64,000 bases of DNA, taken from positions 15,989,817 to 16,053,816 of the forward strand of contig NC_090699.1 of assembly GCF_040954835.1 (NCBI RefSeq), in the 5' to 3' direction. Below the pieces are notes generated by a model that was given only the letters and a program-made list of their open reading frames with translations, made no database searches and was not told the DNA's origin. The position numbers and the translations under genes were made by a program. The first letter of the stretch is position 1. Every line of letters starts with the position of its first letter. Shown here piece after piece: positions 11,151 through 22,497 of the stretch. The DNA comes from Lepisosteus oculatus. Taxonomy: Eukaryota; Chordata; Actinopteri; Semionotiformes; Lepisosteidae.

Positions 11151-11589
11151 GTGAACCTGGTATTGAAAAACACGTTAGCAATTGTAACCTGGAAAACCTG
11201 GAAAACCTGGAAAACAGCCTGTCGCAGTATGTTGGCGCTCTCCCTGCCTCCGTCAGGCTGTCGGGGTGAGGAAAGGGTTAAGGCCGCCTGTGGAGGCGTA
11301 CCTGTCCGACAGGTTCCCTCTCCACGCCCCTTGTCCTTCTTCCTTTACCTGCAGGCAGGAGTCTGCACGGCTCCACTGCTCTCCCTGCCGGGTCTCCTCT
11401 CCTCTCCTCCGCCTGCACTCTGAGAGCTCGCGCTGACCGGGGAGTCCCAGCCTTCTCCCTCCCCTCCTCTCCGAGAAGGATCTTCCCATCTCTCGTCTCA
11501 TCCGGATTCTGACCAGGTGAGAGGCGGATCTCAGGATCCCTCTTCAACCCTTCCAGCACCGCTGGACTGGGAGGGAGGCTTGATGGGAT

Positions 11590-12025
11590 GTGTGCGTGTG
11601 AGAGAGGTATGTGTGATGTATGTGTGTGGTATGTGATGTGTGATGTATGTGTGTGGTGTGTGATGTGTGTGGTATGTGATGTGTGTGGTGTGTGTGTTGT
11701 GTGTGAAGTGTGTGGTATGTGTGTGATGTGTGATGTGTGATGTATGTGTGTGTGATAACTGCAATGAGTGGTAATGTGAATGATGTGTGTGTGAGATGTA
11801 TGTGTGTGTGATGTGTGTGTGGTGTGTGTGTGAGATGTGTGATGTGTGTGCGGTGTGTATGATGTGTGTGTGTGTGATGTGTGTGATGTGTGTGCGGTGT
11901 GTGTGATGTGTGTGTGTGGTTTGTATGTGATGTGTGTGATGTGTGTGTGTGGTGTGTGTGATGTGTGTGTGTGGTGTGTGTGTGATGTGTGTGTGTGTGT
12001 GTGGTGTGTGTGTGATGTGTGTGGA
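11590..12025. repeat. GT-rich microsatellite with interspersed TGTGATG steps
   Basis: Nearly pure GT with regular 'tgtgatgtgtgtg' interruptions, with a short unique stretch around 11755-11785. The Thr/His-rich and Cys/Val-rich ORFs across it are products of the dinucleotide repeat. Confidence 0.95.
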
Positions 12026-12569
12026 ACCGGTGGATTTCCCTGCAGAGCCCTGAGATCAGAGTGGAAACAGGCTCTTCCTCGCTGGGAAATGTCAGTGCAG
12101 AAAAGCAGAGCAGGAGCGAGCTCGTCTCAGAGAGAGATGAGTGAGGGAGCAGAGGCCATCCCACCAGGTCTGAGAGTTGCTCTCGCTTTCCAACAGCATT
12201 CCTACGAAAGCTCAGAGGCGACCGGCAGGATTTTCTGCATCTGTTTTGTTTTAGGGCTTAAATCTGCTCGATTTCAAACCGGGAATCTAGAAGATGACCG
12301 ATCACGAGAAAGGGGGACTACAGTCTGTTTCCCCCTTTTCATCAGGGAGCACAAGCAGAAGCTCCTGCCCCAAATATCTGAATACCCGAATCAGGAGCTG
12401 CAGAGGGCTAGGAGGTCAGTGCTGGACTCTTCCGGCCCGTCTGACTGAAATCGCAGCACAGCTCCTCTGAAGGGCAGGAAGAGGCACAGTGACTCTCACT
12501 CCTCTTCAGGTGCATCTTAGATTTGTGGAATCTAATGTAGAATAAAAACAAACACAGACTGCACAGTGT

Positions 12570-12840
12570 GGCAGCAGCTAGCATTGTTGCTTCAATGTGC
12601 TGGGGCCCTGTGTTCAATTCCAGACCTGCTATTTGCTATCTGTGTGGAGTTTGCATGTTCTCCCTGTATTCATAGAGGTTTCCTCCCACAGTCCAAAGAC
12701 ATGCTGGTAGATTAATGGGCCTCTGGGAAAACTGGTCGCACGCTCACTGGTGTGAGTATGTGTGTCTGTGTATAATACTGTATGTGCCCTGCAGTGGACT
12801 GGGGTCCTGTCCAGGGTGTACGTTGCTTGCCTGGTTCAGT
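12570..12840 (+). repeat. tRNA-type SINE copy
   Basis: Contains 'gtggagtttgcatgttctcc', 'cctcccacagtccaaagac', 'atgctggtagattaatgggc' and 'ggactggggtcctgtccagg'. The 3' end runs directly into the 29-bp array that follows. Confidence 0.8.
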
Positions 12841-12844
12841 GTGG

Positions 12845-13815
12845 GAGCAGTACAGAGGGGTGAGGCTGGAGGCTGTGTGAGAGTGGTACAGAGGCAGTGA
12901 GACCAGAAGCTGTGCGAGAGCAGTAGAGAGGCTGGAGGCTGTATGAGAGCAGTATAGAGGCTGGAGGCTGTGTGCAAGCAATACAGAGGCAGTGAGACTG
13001 GAGGCTGTGTGCAAGCCGTATAGAGGCAGTGAGGCTGGAGGCTGTGTGCAAGCAGTATGAAGGCTGGACGCTGGATGAGAGCAGTATAGATGCTGGAGGC
13101 TGTGTGCAAGCAGTACAGAGGCAGTGAGACTGGAGGCTGTGTGCAAGCAGCACAGAGGCAGTGAAACTGGAGGCTGTGTGCAAGCCGTATAGAGGCAGTG
13201 AGACTGGAGGCTGTGTGCAAGCCGTATAGAGGCAGTGAGGCTGGGGGCTGTGTGCAAGCAGTATAGAGGCTGGAGGCTGTGTGAGAGAAATACAGAGGCT
13301 GGAGGCTGTGTGAGAGAAATACAGAGGCTGGAGGCTGTGTGCAATCAGTATGAAGGCTGGAGGCTGGATGAGAGCAGTATAGATGCTGGAGGCTGTGTGC
13401 AAGCAGTATAGAGGCTGGAGGCTGTGTGTAAACAGTATAGAGGCTAGATGCTATGTGAGAGCAGTACAGAGGCTGGAGGCTGTGCGAGAGCAGTATAGAG
13501 GCTGGAGGCTGTGCGAGAGCAGTATAGAGGCTGGAGGCTGTGCGAGAGCAGTACAGAGGCTGGAGGCTGTGCGAGAGCAGTACAGAGGCTGGAGGCTGTG
13601 CGAGAGCAGTACAGAGGCTGGAGGCTGTGCGAGAGCAGTATAGAGGCTGGAGGCTGTGCGAGAGCAGTACAGAGGCTGGAGGCTGTGCGAGAGCAGTACA
13701 GAGGCTGGAGGCTGTGAGAGAGCAATATAGATGCTGGAGGCTGTGCGAGAGCAGTACAGAGGCTGGGGGCTGTATGAGAGCAGTACAGAAGCTGGAGGCT
13801 GGAGGCTGCGTGTGA
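12845..13815. repeat. 29-bp minisatellite, more than 30 copies
   Basis: Unit 'gtacagaggctggaggctgt' plus 'gcgagagca'. The right part (13440-13790) is regular. The left part mixes variants with 'gcagtgagactggaggctgt', giving longer-period blocks. All frames stay partly open, so long low-complexity ORFs appear on both strands. Confidence 0.95.
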
Positions 13816-14039
13816 GCTGTGAGTAACAGGTATTTGAAACAAAGGGGAGCGAAATTTGAAGCCATTCAAGATTTCAGTCCTGATAAGCACACTGCCACCT
13901 TATCTTTTGTAGATCAGTCTGCTGTTTGTATTCACTAGACCTGATTCACCACAAGCCATGCATTCTTTATGAAAATGTGATACATTATGCAAAAGAGAGC
14001 AGACATTTTTGCTCTTCTAGTTCGTTTGGTAATTAGAAG

Positions 14040-14340
14040 CTAATTGATCCCAAGATCTCATCCAGTAGGTTCTTGAGAGAAGCCAGGGTATCGCCATCAA
14101 CAACATGGCTGGGCAGCTTGTTCCACACTCCCACCCTGCTTTGTGTAAAGTAGAGCCTCCTGTCCTGGCTGAACGTCTCATCCAGTTGTTTCCTGACAGA
14201 AGTCAGGGCATCAGCTTGAACAACATGGCCGGTCAGCTTGTTACACACTCCTATTGCCCTTTGTGTAAAGTAGCGTCTCCTGTCTGGATTGGAGAATGCC
14301 GTCCAGCTGTGTTTTAAATGCCCTACCCTGTATTGTTCAC
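14040..14340 (-). repeat. CR1-like LINE tail, three tandem modules
   Basis: The minus strand encodes FTQSRVGVWNKLPSHVV and then LKNLLDEIL, preceded by two more modules with RAIGVCNKLTGHVVQ and a shortened form. Confidence 0.75.
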
Positions 14341-14925
14341 TTCCATCCTGAAGTTCGTGTTCTGCTATTGTTTCAGAAGTATGGGAGAGCAGGGAGCAGT
14401 GCTGGGCGTGGCCCTCCTCTCGACAAATACTCTCCAGGCCCACACCTGCTCACACCTGGCAGGGAAACCTGTTCAACTGGACAGGCTGGACAACTGGAAG
14501 GATAACTTCCCTCCTTTCGTTACCGAACGAGAAAGGCTGGCCCCGAACTGCAGCGGGCAGCCCTGCAGCCCCTTTCTGAGTGCGGACAGAATCGGGGTCG
14601 CCCCAGTCGAACCCAGTACCGCAGGCGGAAACCGCAGACCGCCGTTTCACTGGTGTGGCAGAGCTGGAGCCTCATTGATATTCGTCAGTCCCGCGGCTCA
14701 CAGCACCTTCTGTTTGCTCATTGAACACAATGTAAACCTGAAAGGTTTCCCTTGTAGAATCTGTATTTAAATATAATAGCATTGCACGCCTGAATTAGAA
14801 TACGTGTAATTAGTCACAGTAAGTGCTGGGACTTCACAGCACAAGAGCCACACAGGCAATCAGATCAGGTCCTACAGTGTAATTTTCTATTACCTTAACC
14901 TGAAATCTCCGAATGGACATCAGCA
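14341..14925. other. No gene recognised
   Basis: Mixed unique sequence. ORFs of up to 150 codons occur, but they lack recognisable motifs, splice context or codon bias and overlap on both strands. Confidence 0.5.
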
Positions 14926-14927
14926 GA

Positions 14928-14988
14928 GCCTGGATAGCTCCGTCGTTAAAGCTCTTAATCTGAGGGTCCAGGGTTCAAGTCCCTGTTC
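14928..14988 (+). pseudogene. tRNA-Lys pseudogene
   Basis: The T-arm half 'gagggtccagggttcaagtc' is intact, with B box GGTTCAAGTCC. The anticodon loop reads CTCTTAA, so the anticodon is CTT. The 5' half 'cctggatagctccgtcgtta' resembles tRNA-Lys but lacks about ten bases of the D-arm/anticodon stem, so the cloverleaf cannot close. It could also be the head of a tRNA-Lys-derived SINE. Confidence 0.55.
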
Positions 14989-14989
14989 T

Positions 14990-15400
14990 CTAACTCTGAT
15001 TAGACATAGCGGGCTCTTTAGCGTTGACGGCTGCTCGCGCGTGCCTGAAGACACGGTGTCAGGCAGGGCCAAGTGGCTGGGGCTCAGCTCTGTGAAGAAT
15101 GTGAGCCCTGCGGCGGCGGCTTCTGTTGCAACGCCACTCTCAGTGTACCCCGAGGAGAGGCCCCTCGATACCAGACACGCCGCAAGCCGGATATTCTAGC
15201 CATAGTCTTAGAGCATGAAGAGACGCCGGGCAGAGTGGGCGCCCAGCCCAGCGCTTCACGGGTGATGAGGGGATGCGTGTCATGGGGAACCCTCTGGCCC
15301 CCACAACAGTGCAGGGATGGGCACACAAAACACCTGCACCTCCTCCACCGATAGCACAACACGGTTAGGAACGAGCGCAGCCATTCGGCCCATCCGGTAG
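14990..15400. other. No gene recognised
   Basis: GC-rich unique sequence with short overlapping ORFs on both strands. No domain, splice-site pair or repeat was recognised. Confidence 0.4.
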
Positions 15401-15404
15401 TTGG

Positions 15405-15640
15405 TAGCTTATTGATCTCAGGATCTCATCCAGCTGTTTCCTGAGAGAAGTGGGGGTATCGGCTTCAACAACATGGCTGGGCTTCTTGTTCCACACTCCC
15501 ACCACCCTCTGTGTAAAGTAGAGCCTCCTGTCCTGACTGGAGGATCTTATACAGCTGTTTCTTGAGAGAAGTCAGGGTATCGGCTTCAACAACATGGCTG
15601 GGCGGCTTGTTCCACACTCCCGCCACCCTTTGTGAAAATA
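15405..15640 (-). repeat. CR1-like LINE tail, two tandem modules
   Basis: Two adjacent copies of the module. Both carry 'ggtatcggcttcaacaacat' followed by 'ttgttccacactcc' about 20 bases later. Confidence 0.8.
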
Positions 15641-16044
15641 AAATCGGTATAATTCAGATTCAGTCTTTCAGGGTAAAAATGTATGTGCTTAGCTTTCGTG
15701 GGAGAGTTTAATTTACCTCACAGTTGGGGAAAGACATTTAGGGATGTCTTCAGCAGCAGAAACTCAAGTAATAAACTTGGTTTATATGTTCAGGATGAGA
15801 ACTGCTAAGAAGTCAACACTCACCTGCTTCACGTCTGAGTGAGAAAAAGCTCATCTCAGGAGAACAAGCTTTAGAAAAGTACTGCAGAAGGGTATCTGCA
15901 TTCCGATCCAGCTCCCAGAGTCTGCGGGAATCTGTTAATTGGCTGCAAGCACATTCTGTGCATTCTGAGCTGCTGGGCGTGGGAGTGTGTGTGTCACTCT
16001 CAGTAATGAGCCCAGTAAAACTCAGCCTTACAACAGCAAAAGAT

Positions 16045-16905
16045 CCGTGTGCACATGTGTATGTGGACGTCTGTATGTGCATACAAGAGTGTGAGTGTGT
16101 GTATGTGTGAATGTGGGGTTCGTGTGTGTGGATGTGCGGGGGGGGTTTCCAGGTATGTGCGTGTGCGTGTGTGTGCATGTGTTTGAGTATGTGCATATCT
16201 GTGTGTGTGTGCATGTGCAGGGGTGTGTGCGAGTGTGCGAGTGTGTGCGTGTGTGTGAGTGTGTGGTGCATGTGCATGTGCAGGGGTGTGTGCGAGTGTG
16301 TGGTGCGAGTGTGTGTGTGTGCGAGTGTGTGTATGTGTGTATGTGTGCACGTGCAGTGGTGTGTGCAAATGTGTGAGTGTGTGCATGTACGGGGTTATGT
16401 GCGAGTGTGTCTACGTGTGAGTGTGTGCACGTGCAGGGGTGTGTGCGAGTGTGTCTACGTGTGAGTGTGTGCACGTGCAGGGGTGTGTGCGAGTGTGTCT
16501 ACGTGTGAATGTGTGCATGTGCAGGGGTGTGTGCGAGTGTGTCTACGTGCGAGTGTGTGCATGTGCAGGGGTGTGTGCGAGTGTGTCTACGTGCGAGTGT
16601 GTGCATGTGCAGGGGTGTGTGCGAGTGTGTCTACGTGTGAGTGTGTGCATGTGCAGGGGTGTGTGCGAGTGTGTCTACGTGTGAGTGTGTGCATGTGCAG
16701 GGGTGTGTGCGAGTGTGTGCGAGTGTGTCTACGTGTGAGTGTGTGCACGTGCAGGGGTGTGTGCGAGTGTGTGCGAGTGTGTCTACGTGTGAGTGTGTGC
16801 ACGTGCAGGGGTGTGTGCGAGTGTGTGCGAGTGTGTCTACGTGTGAGTGTGTGCACGTGGAAGTGTGTGGTGCGACTGTGTGCATGTGGCGCGTGTGTGA
16901 GGTGT
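16045..16905. repeat. GT-rich array with 44-bp higher-order unit
   Basis: The core unit is 'gtgcaggggtgtgtgcgagt' followed by 'gtgtctacgtgtgagtgtgt' and 'gcac', repeated about ten times from 16380 to 16860. It is flanked by less regular GT repeats. The ORFs across it (Cys/Val-rich or His/Thr-rich) are repeat products. Confidence 0.95.
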
Positions 16906-17289
16906 GTGTAATGACGGCGCGTCATCGAGTCAGTACACACTGCAGCGGAGAAGGACTGATGTTTCCGATAGGGGGCAGGACAGACAGCAGAGCAGAAAGC
17001 AGGAATCCATAGGGAGCTCTGTGCTTCCTGGACAGGACCCAGGATACCCGGACTCATACATTCTTCACCAGTAATGGGACATACTGGTTAATTCCACACG
17101 GCAAAGAGGAAAAGCTATGGAACAAATACACACTCAAGAAGCTCCCCACTCCCAAAGAGCCTCTGACCACACCCTGAATCGCGTATTTGATAAGGATTAG
17201 GAGCTCAGTAGTTATTGATGATTTAAGCAAGTAATTTTCTTGAGTAAGGAGACCCTAGAACTTCAGTACATTTTAAGAATAATACCCTG

Positions 17290-17700
17290 ACGTCCTTCAT
17301 GAAACAGCTGGGTGAGATCCTCCAGTCAAGACAGGAGGCACTATTTTACAGAAAGAGTGTCAGGGATGTGCAACAAGGTGCCCAGCCTATGTTGTTGAAG
17401 TCAATACCTTGGAGTCTCTCAGAAAACAACTGGATGAGATTCTCCAGTCAGGAGGAGGCTTTGTGCCCTACTTTACACAAAGCGCGGTGGGAGGGGGGAA
17501 CATGCTGCCCAACCTTATTCTTGAAGCCGATACTCAAGAATCTCTCTGGAAATAGCTGAATGAGACCCTCCAGTCAGGACAAGAGGCCCTACTGTACCCA
17601 AAGGGTGGTGGGAGGGGGGAACAAGTTGCCCAGCCTTGTTGTTGAAGCCGATAACCTGGATTCTCTCAGGAATCCTGGGATGAATCACCTGCTAACTACC
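17290..17700 (+). repeat. CR1-like LINE tail, four tandem modules
   Basis: Four successive modules of about 110-125 bp. Each has a form of 'ctgggtgagatcctccagtc', then 'aggaggcactattttacaga', then 'acaaggtgcccagcc', and the copies diverge from each other. It ends about 180 bp before the first connexin exon. Confidence 0.8.
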
Positions 17701-17880
17701 AAACGGGCTGGACCGGCTGAAGGCCCCCTGTCGCTCGTGTCCAGTCTTACTAAGTGTCTTATCCTGCGGTGTGTGAGACGAGTGTGTGTGCTTCCCCGCG
17801 GGCCTGAGAGCGCCCTGTAACCCCCTGACTAATGACGCCGCTGCTTCTCCCCCGGTGCGGACAGGCGCTGAGGCGGGAGG

Positions 17881-18633
17881 ATGGCCGCCATCGTCACGGG
17901 GCTGATCCCCATCCTGCGCACCGCGGTCGAGGCCTCGACGGACTACAAGGGCCGCACGCTGTGGTTCGGCTTCCTCAGCATCCGGCTGGTGGTGCTGTTC
18001 GTGGCCCAGCTGCCCTGGTCCAAGCTGGACACGGACTTCAGCTGCAACACCACGGGCCCCGACCTGTGCCAGCGGGCCTGCTTCAACCAGCACTTCCACC
18101 GGCCCACGGTCATGGCCTGGAACTTCTGCTACGTGCTGCTCATCCTGTCCGTGCTGCTCATGGAGCTCTTCGCCTCCCAGCTGCGCAAGTCCGCCGTCAA
18201 GAAGGCGGCGCTGTCCGAGTCGGAGGCCCAGGCGGGCCTGATCGACGCCGAGGAGCAGAACGGGCCCAAGCGCAAAGTGATCATCGACTTCCACCGGCAC
18301 AAGGCCTCCCTGTTGTTCTACCTGCTGTGTGTGACGCTGCGCATGTCCATCGAGATCTCCTTCCTGGGCATCCTGGTCTTCTGGAACCTGCCCACGCTGG
18401 ACGAGACGCCCATCCTCTGCAGAACCGAGCTGTGCCCTGGGACCTACGTGTGCGTCGTGAGGGCGGCGGCCGAGAAGAGGATGTCCATCTACGCGCTGGG
18501 CTCCATCTCCGCCGTGGTCGTCCTCACCAGCGCCCTCTTCTTCCTCTACTCCCTGACGCACTACTTGATTCTGGGAAGGACCAGGCCTGCAGGCGACACT
18601 GTGCCGGGAGTTTCCATGCAGAGCTGTGCCTAG
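17881..18633 (+). CDS. Divergent connexin (gap-junction protein), copy 1
   Basis: Encodes 250 residues. Connexins form six-subunit plasma-membrane hemichannels and cell-cell channels. Four membrane segments lie near residues 26-46, 78-98, 143-168 and 204-230. The first extracellular loop has Cys 55, 63 and 67 (C-X7-C-X3-C; connexins normally have C-X6-C-X3-C). The second has Cys 180, 185 and 191 (C-X4-C-X5-C, normal) in CRTELCPGTYVCVV, and VRAAAEKR replaces the usual SRPTEK. The C-terminal tail is very short. The usual N-terminal MGDW motif is absent. The coding part is one exon. An acceptor (gtgcggacag) at 17864 places the ATG 16 bases into that exon, so a 5' UTR exon exists upstream but was not found. 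Family membership is confident; the subgroup is not assigned. Confidence 0.85.
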   Translation: MAAIVTGLIPILRTAVEASTDYKGRTLWFGFLSIRLVVLFVAQLPWSKLDTDFSCNTTGPDLCQRACFNQHFHRPTVMAWNFCYVLLILSVLLMELFASQLRKSAVKKAALSESEAQAGLIDAEEQNGPKRKVIIDFHRHKASLLFYLLCVTLRMSIEISFLGILVFWNLPTLDETPILCRTELCPGTYVCVVRAAAEKRMSIYALGSISAVVVLTSALFFLYSLTHYLILGRTRPAGDTVPGVSMQSCA

Positions 18634-18677
18634 CCGCACAAAACTGGTGGCCACATGTCCTCGGCCATCATTGTGCC

Positions 18678-18925
18678 TGCAGCTGCGCAGCTCTGACAGG
18701 TGTCAGACCTCCCACACTCCTGCGGCTGCGCAGCTCTGACAGGTGTCAGACCTCCCTCACTCCTGCAATTGCGCAGCTCTGACAGGTGTCAGACCTCCCT
18801 CACTCCTGCAGCTGCGCAGCTCTGACAGGTGTCAGACCTCCCTCACTCCTGCGGCTGCGCAGCTCTGACAGGTGTCAGACCTCCCACACTCCTGCAACTG
18901 CGCACCTCTGACAGGTGTCAGACCT
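18678..18925. repeat. 43-bp minisatellite, about six copies
   Basis: Unit 'gcgcagctctgacaggtgtc' followed by 'agacctccctcactcctgca'. It starts about 45 bases after the connexin 1 stop codon, so it lies in that gene's probable 3' UTR. Confidence 0.9.
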
Positions 18926-18929
18926 TCTG

Positions 18930-19840
18930 TGCTCCTGAAGCTTAGTTTTTTGGTGATAACAGAAATGAAAACATCTGGAAGAGAAGATTTTTCTGTAATT
19001 CTCGAGAGGCCCCTGGAGAACACTCCTGGAGAGCGGCTGCTGATCATGGACTGATGGAAGAGCTGTAGTGTTAGGCCTCTCTGGAAGACGAGATGTTCAT
19101 TTGCAACAAACTGACTTCTGCCTTGGGGGACCAGCGGGGGGCGATGTTTGTCTCTTTTATCAGACTATAACTGTGCTGTACCTTGTGTTGAGGGTTGTGG
19201 AGGAAACCTGCCACGCTGGAATATTCTTGAAACTGGAAAAGCATCCTTTGGGAAACCAAGAATCAGAAAGAGTAAGAGCAGAGGAGCAGAAACTGCAGGA
19301 AAGGCTGTTTAAGACTGAGAGGAGGAGGCAGTTCACGGTGTTGGGTGCCTTGCAGCAGGCCGACAGACCCGGGCACGAGAGACTTCTGCAGGGGCCTCCA
19401 GCGGCCCCCCGAGCCCCCCTAGCTTTCACATGCCCCTCCCCGAAGTGATGCCCCTTCTTCAGGTCCTGGGTCCCTGGAGCAGAGGGGTGTCCGGTTTTCA
19501 CCCCAGGTCCTTGGGACACCTCCCTGTCTCACTGTCTCCTGGTTAGTTGTTCCAGGTGAGTGCAGGCTAATTGATTAATTAGTGGCTAATTGCTGATAAA
19601 GTGGTGAGTGAATGTCACCTTAGAGTGCGACACTGGGAATCATCCGCTAGGACGGGGGTCCCCAACCCAGGTCCTTGGGGGACCCCACTTTCTGACTGAC
19701 CTCTGGTCTGACACGGGCTAATTCATCACAGACTAATCCCTGGTTAAATGACAGCTCGAGTCAGACTTTGGTCCTCCTTGCCTGTCAAATATGATGGTAT
19801 ACAGTATCACTCTTCCCAAGGGCTCGTGATCTAACTGCCC
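18930..19840. other. Probable connexin 1 3' region and intergenic sequence
   Basis: No gene or named repeat was recognised. Two similar short blocks ('ggtccttgggacacctccct' near 19507 and 'ggtccttgggggacc' near 19671) suggest an old unnamed repeat. Confidence 0.4.
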
Positions 19841-19844
19841 CAGC

Positions 19845-20063
19845 GCCCCCGGCTGGGCTGATAAGAGGCGGGGCGTCCTGTTTATGCGCCCCGCTGCTCG
19901 CGGTCTCCCGATTTCCCCGGCTCTTCGGGACGGAGCTGTCATTTTCGAAAGCGCAGATTGAGAGGTTTCACTTCCCAAAAGTGCCGAGCGCAGCCACTTC
20001 ATTTCCCGGCCGCTCCGCCCCGTCTCGTCAGCCGCCTGCCGCCGAGCACCGTCTCAGACAGGG
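19845..20063 (+). promoter_or_regulatory. CpG-rich promoter and 5' UTR exon, probably of connexin copy 2
   Basis: GC- and CpG-rich block ending in a donor-like GGG/GTAGGT at 20064. The next downstream acceptor matching a 5' UTR intron is the CAG directly before the connexin 2 ATG at 22498. The minus strand carries GGAAGTGAAA at 19966-19975, the ETS-IRF composite element sequence. Assignment to connexin 2 is by position; no transcript evidence is available. Confidence 0.4.
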
Positions 20064-20429
20064 GTAGGTAGACTCTCCACAACACGGTTTCGCGTTTAAA
20101 CGACCCCCCGCCAGGGTTTGTTTTGTAACCGGATTCGCTCTGGACCTGCAGTCCCGAGCGCTTTGCCGGCGGTGAATAACATCGTCCTACCTCGCTTTAC
20201 CGTGATTTCGCCGCGCCTGGCGTTAGTAACGCACCGCTCTCGCCGGCTGGGAGAAAGGGAAGTCCGCGGTTCAAACCGGAGAGAGAGTGTTGAATGTGTC
20301 GCACAGTCGCCTCTGCGAAAACGAGACTTTTAGAACACGTTCTGCGGTGGAAAACCTGATGTACAGTATTTAATTTCCAACTTTGATCAAAACCGCTACA
20401 GTTTAGCTAGAAAGGAGAGGCCACTCGAT

Positions 20430-20555
20430 CCACCTGCCACGTTTTCTAGTTAGTAGCTAATTGATCCCCCCATCTCTGTTTCTTGAGCAACATGGCTGGG
20501 CAGCTTGCTCCCCACTCCCACCACCCTTTGTGTAAAGACGTGCCTCCTGTTTTTA
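20430..20555 (-). repeat. CR1-like LINE tail, one module
   Basis: 'agcaacatggctgggcagct' then 'tgctccccactcccaccacc' and 'ctttgtgtaaagacg'. It lies in the presumed first intron of connexin 2. Confidence 0.7.
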
Positions 20556-20839
20556 TTACTACATGCAGTTCCTTGTCCCCTATTGGATTGCAGCTTCCTG
20601 GCACTGGTAGATCCTTTCAAGGGGGGATGGGTTCAGCTTCCTGACACATAGTAGCTGGCCGGAGAAAGTGTTAGGTTTTGTTTCCTTTTTTTGTTAATAA
20701 ATAATTCACTACATTACAGTTCCTGGTGAGGGCTGAACCAGCCCAGGGCCTGTTCAGGAAATATACAGTGCAAGTAAGTGCAAGGAGAAGCTAAACTACA
20801 CAGGGACAATAAAGAGATGCCTCCTCGTAACAATTACAG

Positions 20840-21065
20840 TAATAATCCCTTACCTGTATATAGCGCTTTCTGGACACTCCACTCAAAGTGCTTTACAGGT
20901 AATGGGGATCCCCTCCACCAGCACCAGTGTGCAGCCCCACCTGGATGATGCGCCAGTCTGCTCACACACACCAGCTCTCAGTGTGGAGAAGACCAGAGTG
21001 ATGAAGCCAGTTCAGAGAGGGGGGTTATTAGGAGGCCATGATTAGTAAAGGCCAGTTTACCAACC
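20840..21065 (-). repeat. SINE3 (5S-derived) copy, 3' half
   Basis: Reads 'tatagcgctttctggacact', 'cactcaaagtgctttacagg' and 'ggggttattaggaggccatg', so it covers the LINE-like tail and central region on the minus strand. The 5S-like head is missing. Confidence 0.85.
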
Positions 21066-21597
21066 CCCAGCTGTTATCCAGCTGGTATCCCAGCCCCCAG
21101 GCCCTTGGGAAACAGGGAGAAACTGGAGCGCATGGAGAAAGCGCATGTGATCAAGGCAACAACATGCTGACTCCACACAGAACGTGCTCGGGGACAGAAT
21201 CGTACCCCAAGACCCCAAGAGCTGCAGGTTGGTGACCCTAACCCATTTTAAGCTCCCAGGGAAAAACCAGGGTCCCCCCACATTTAACGAGAGGTCCCCG
21301 ACAGAGCCAGAGCAGGGAAACAGAAGTCAGACACAGTTTGGACCTCGAGGCAGCGCAGTGTTGCAGTGAAAACTGAGTCTTTCTGCTCTACGTCTGCACA
21401 GCCTGACCAACACTCTACCGAGCTGCACAGATTCACGTCTCCGCTTCAGGCCGGCTCACGCCGAGAGGATATTTGCACTTCCTGTGTGCCTCTCTGCCTC
21501 AGATCCGCCTTTCCCAGCTCTTCCCACAGAGACCGTGGTTTTCAGGAAATATGAAACATGATGGGGAACATGCTTTGTCGTGCCTCTCTACTTACTG

Positions 21598-21940
21598 TAC
21601 TCTGATCTCACTGGGCGTTACTGCACAGTCCTGTGATTTTACCACAATCTCACTGGGCTTTACTGCACAGCCCTGTGATTTTACTCTGATCTCACTGGGC
21701 TTTACTGCACAGCCCTGTGATTTTACCCTGATCTCACTGGGCTTTACTGCCCTGTCATGTGATTTTACCACAATCTCACTGGGCTTTACTGCCCTGTCCT
21801 GTGATTTAACCCTGATCTCACTGGACTTTACTGCACTGTCCTGTGATTTTACCCTGATTTCACTGGGCTTTACTGCATTGTTCTGTGATTTTAGTCTGAT
21901 CTCACTGGGCTTTACTGCACAGCCCAGTGATTGTCCAGAA
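21598..21940. repeat. 42-bp minisatellite, eight copies
   Basis: Unit 'ctgatctcactgggctttac' followed by 'tgcacagccctgtgatttta'. The length is divisible by three, so a 158-codon ORF runs across it. Confidence 0.9.
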
Positions 21941-22049
21941 TCAACTTAAATCCTTTTTCATGAGTAGTGATTGGATGTCTTACTCATGGACAGGAGGATG
22001 GACAGCTCACAGAGGACACTGTGCGTTACAGCGCTGCACACAGGACACT

Positions 22050-22167
22050 GCATTACTGAGCGAATGTCTGTTCTGCTTTACTGTTTATTAATTGGAGGAG
22101 AAGTAGCTCCAAGCTCAACAAATCTGCAATTTCCCTCACGGGATCAATAAAGTATCTATCTATCTAA
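22050..22167 (+). repeat. LINE 3' tail fragment with (TATC)n end
   Basis: 'ttccctcacgggatcaataa' then 'agtatctatctatct' is the typical 3' end of fish CR1/L2-clade LINEs that finish in a short TATC repeat. No coding part is attached. Confidence 0.6.
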
Positions 22168-22239
22168 CATGTTCAATCTGAACAGAATGGAAACAAAGAT
22201 TGCTCCCGAATTTCAACCAGTATTTCATTGTGTCCAACT

Positions 22240-22380
22240 GATTTTAGCTGTGCAGGAGGCACGTCTTTACACAGAGGGTGGTAGGAGTGTGGAACAAGCT
22301 GCCCAGCCATGTTGTTGAAGCTGATATCCTGGCTTCTCTCGAGAACCATCTGCATGAGATCTCAGGATCAATTAGCTCCT
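22240..22380 (+). repeat. CR1-like LINE tail, one module
   Basis: 'acacagagggtggtaggagt' then 'gtggaacaagctgcccagcc'. It ends about 120 bp before the first coding exon of connexin 2. Confidence 0.8.
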
Positions 22381-22497
22381 CCCCACCAGCCGGCTGGTTT
22401 GGCCGAGGGGCTCCTCTTGTCCATGACCTCTCTGGTGTTCCCGTGTATCTAGAGCGCATGTCTGATCGCTGACCGTCACCTGCGCCCCGCTCTCCAG

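Noticed and set aside
11844-16911. Cys/Val-rich and His/Thr-rich ORFs
   Set aside because: They are translations of GT-rich microsatellites and of the 29-bp array, open because the repeats lack stops.
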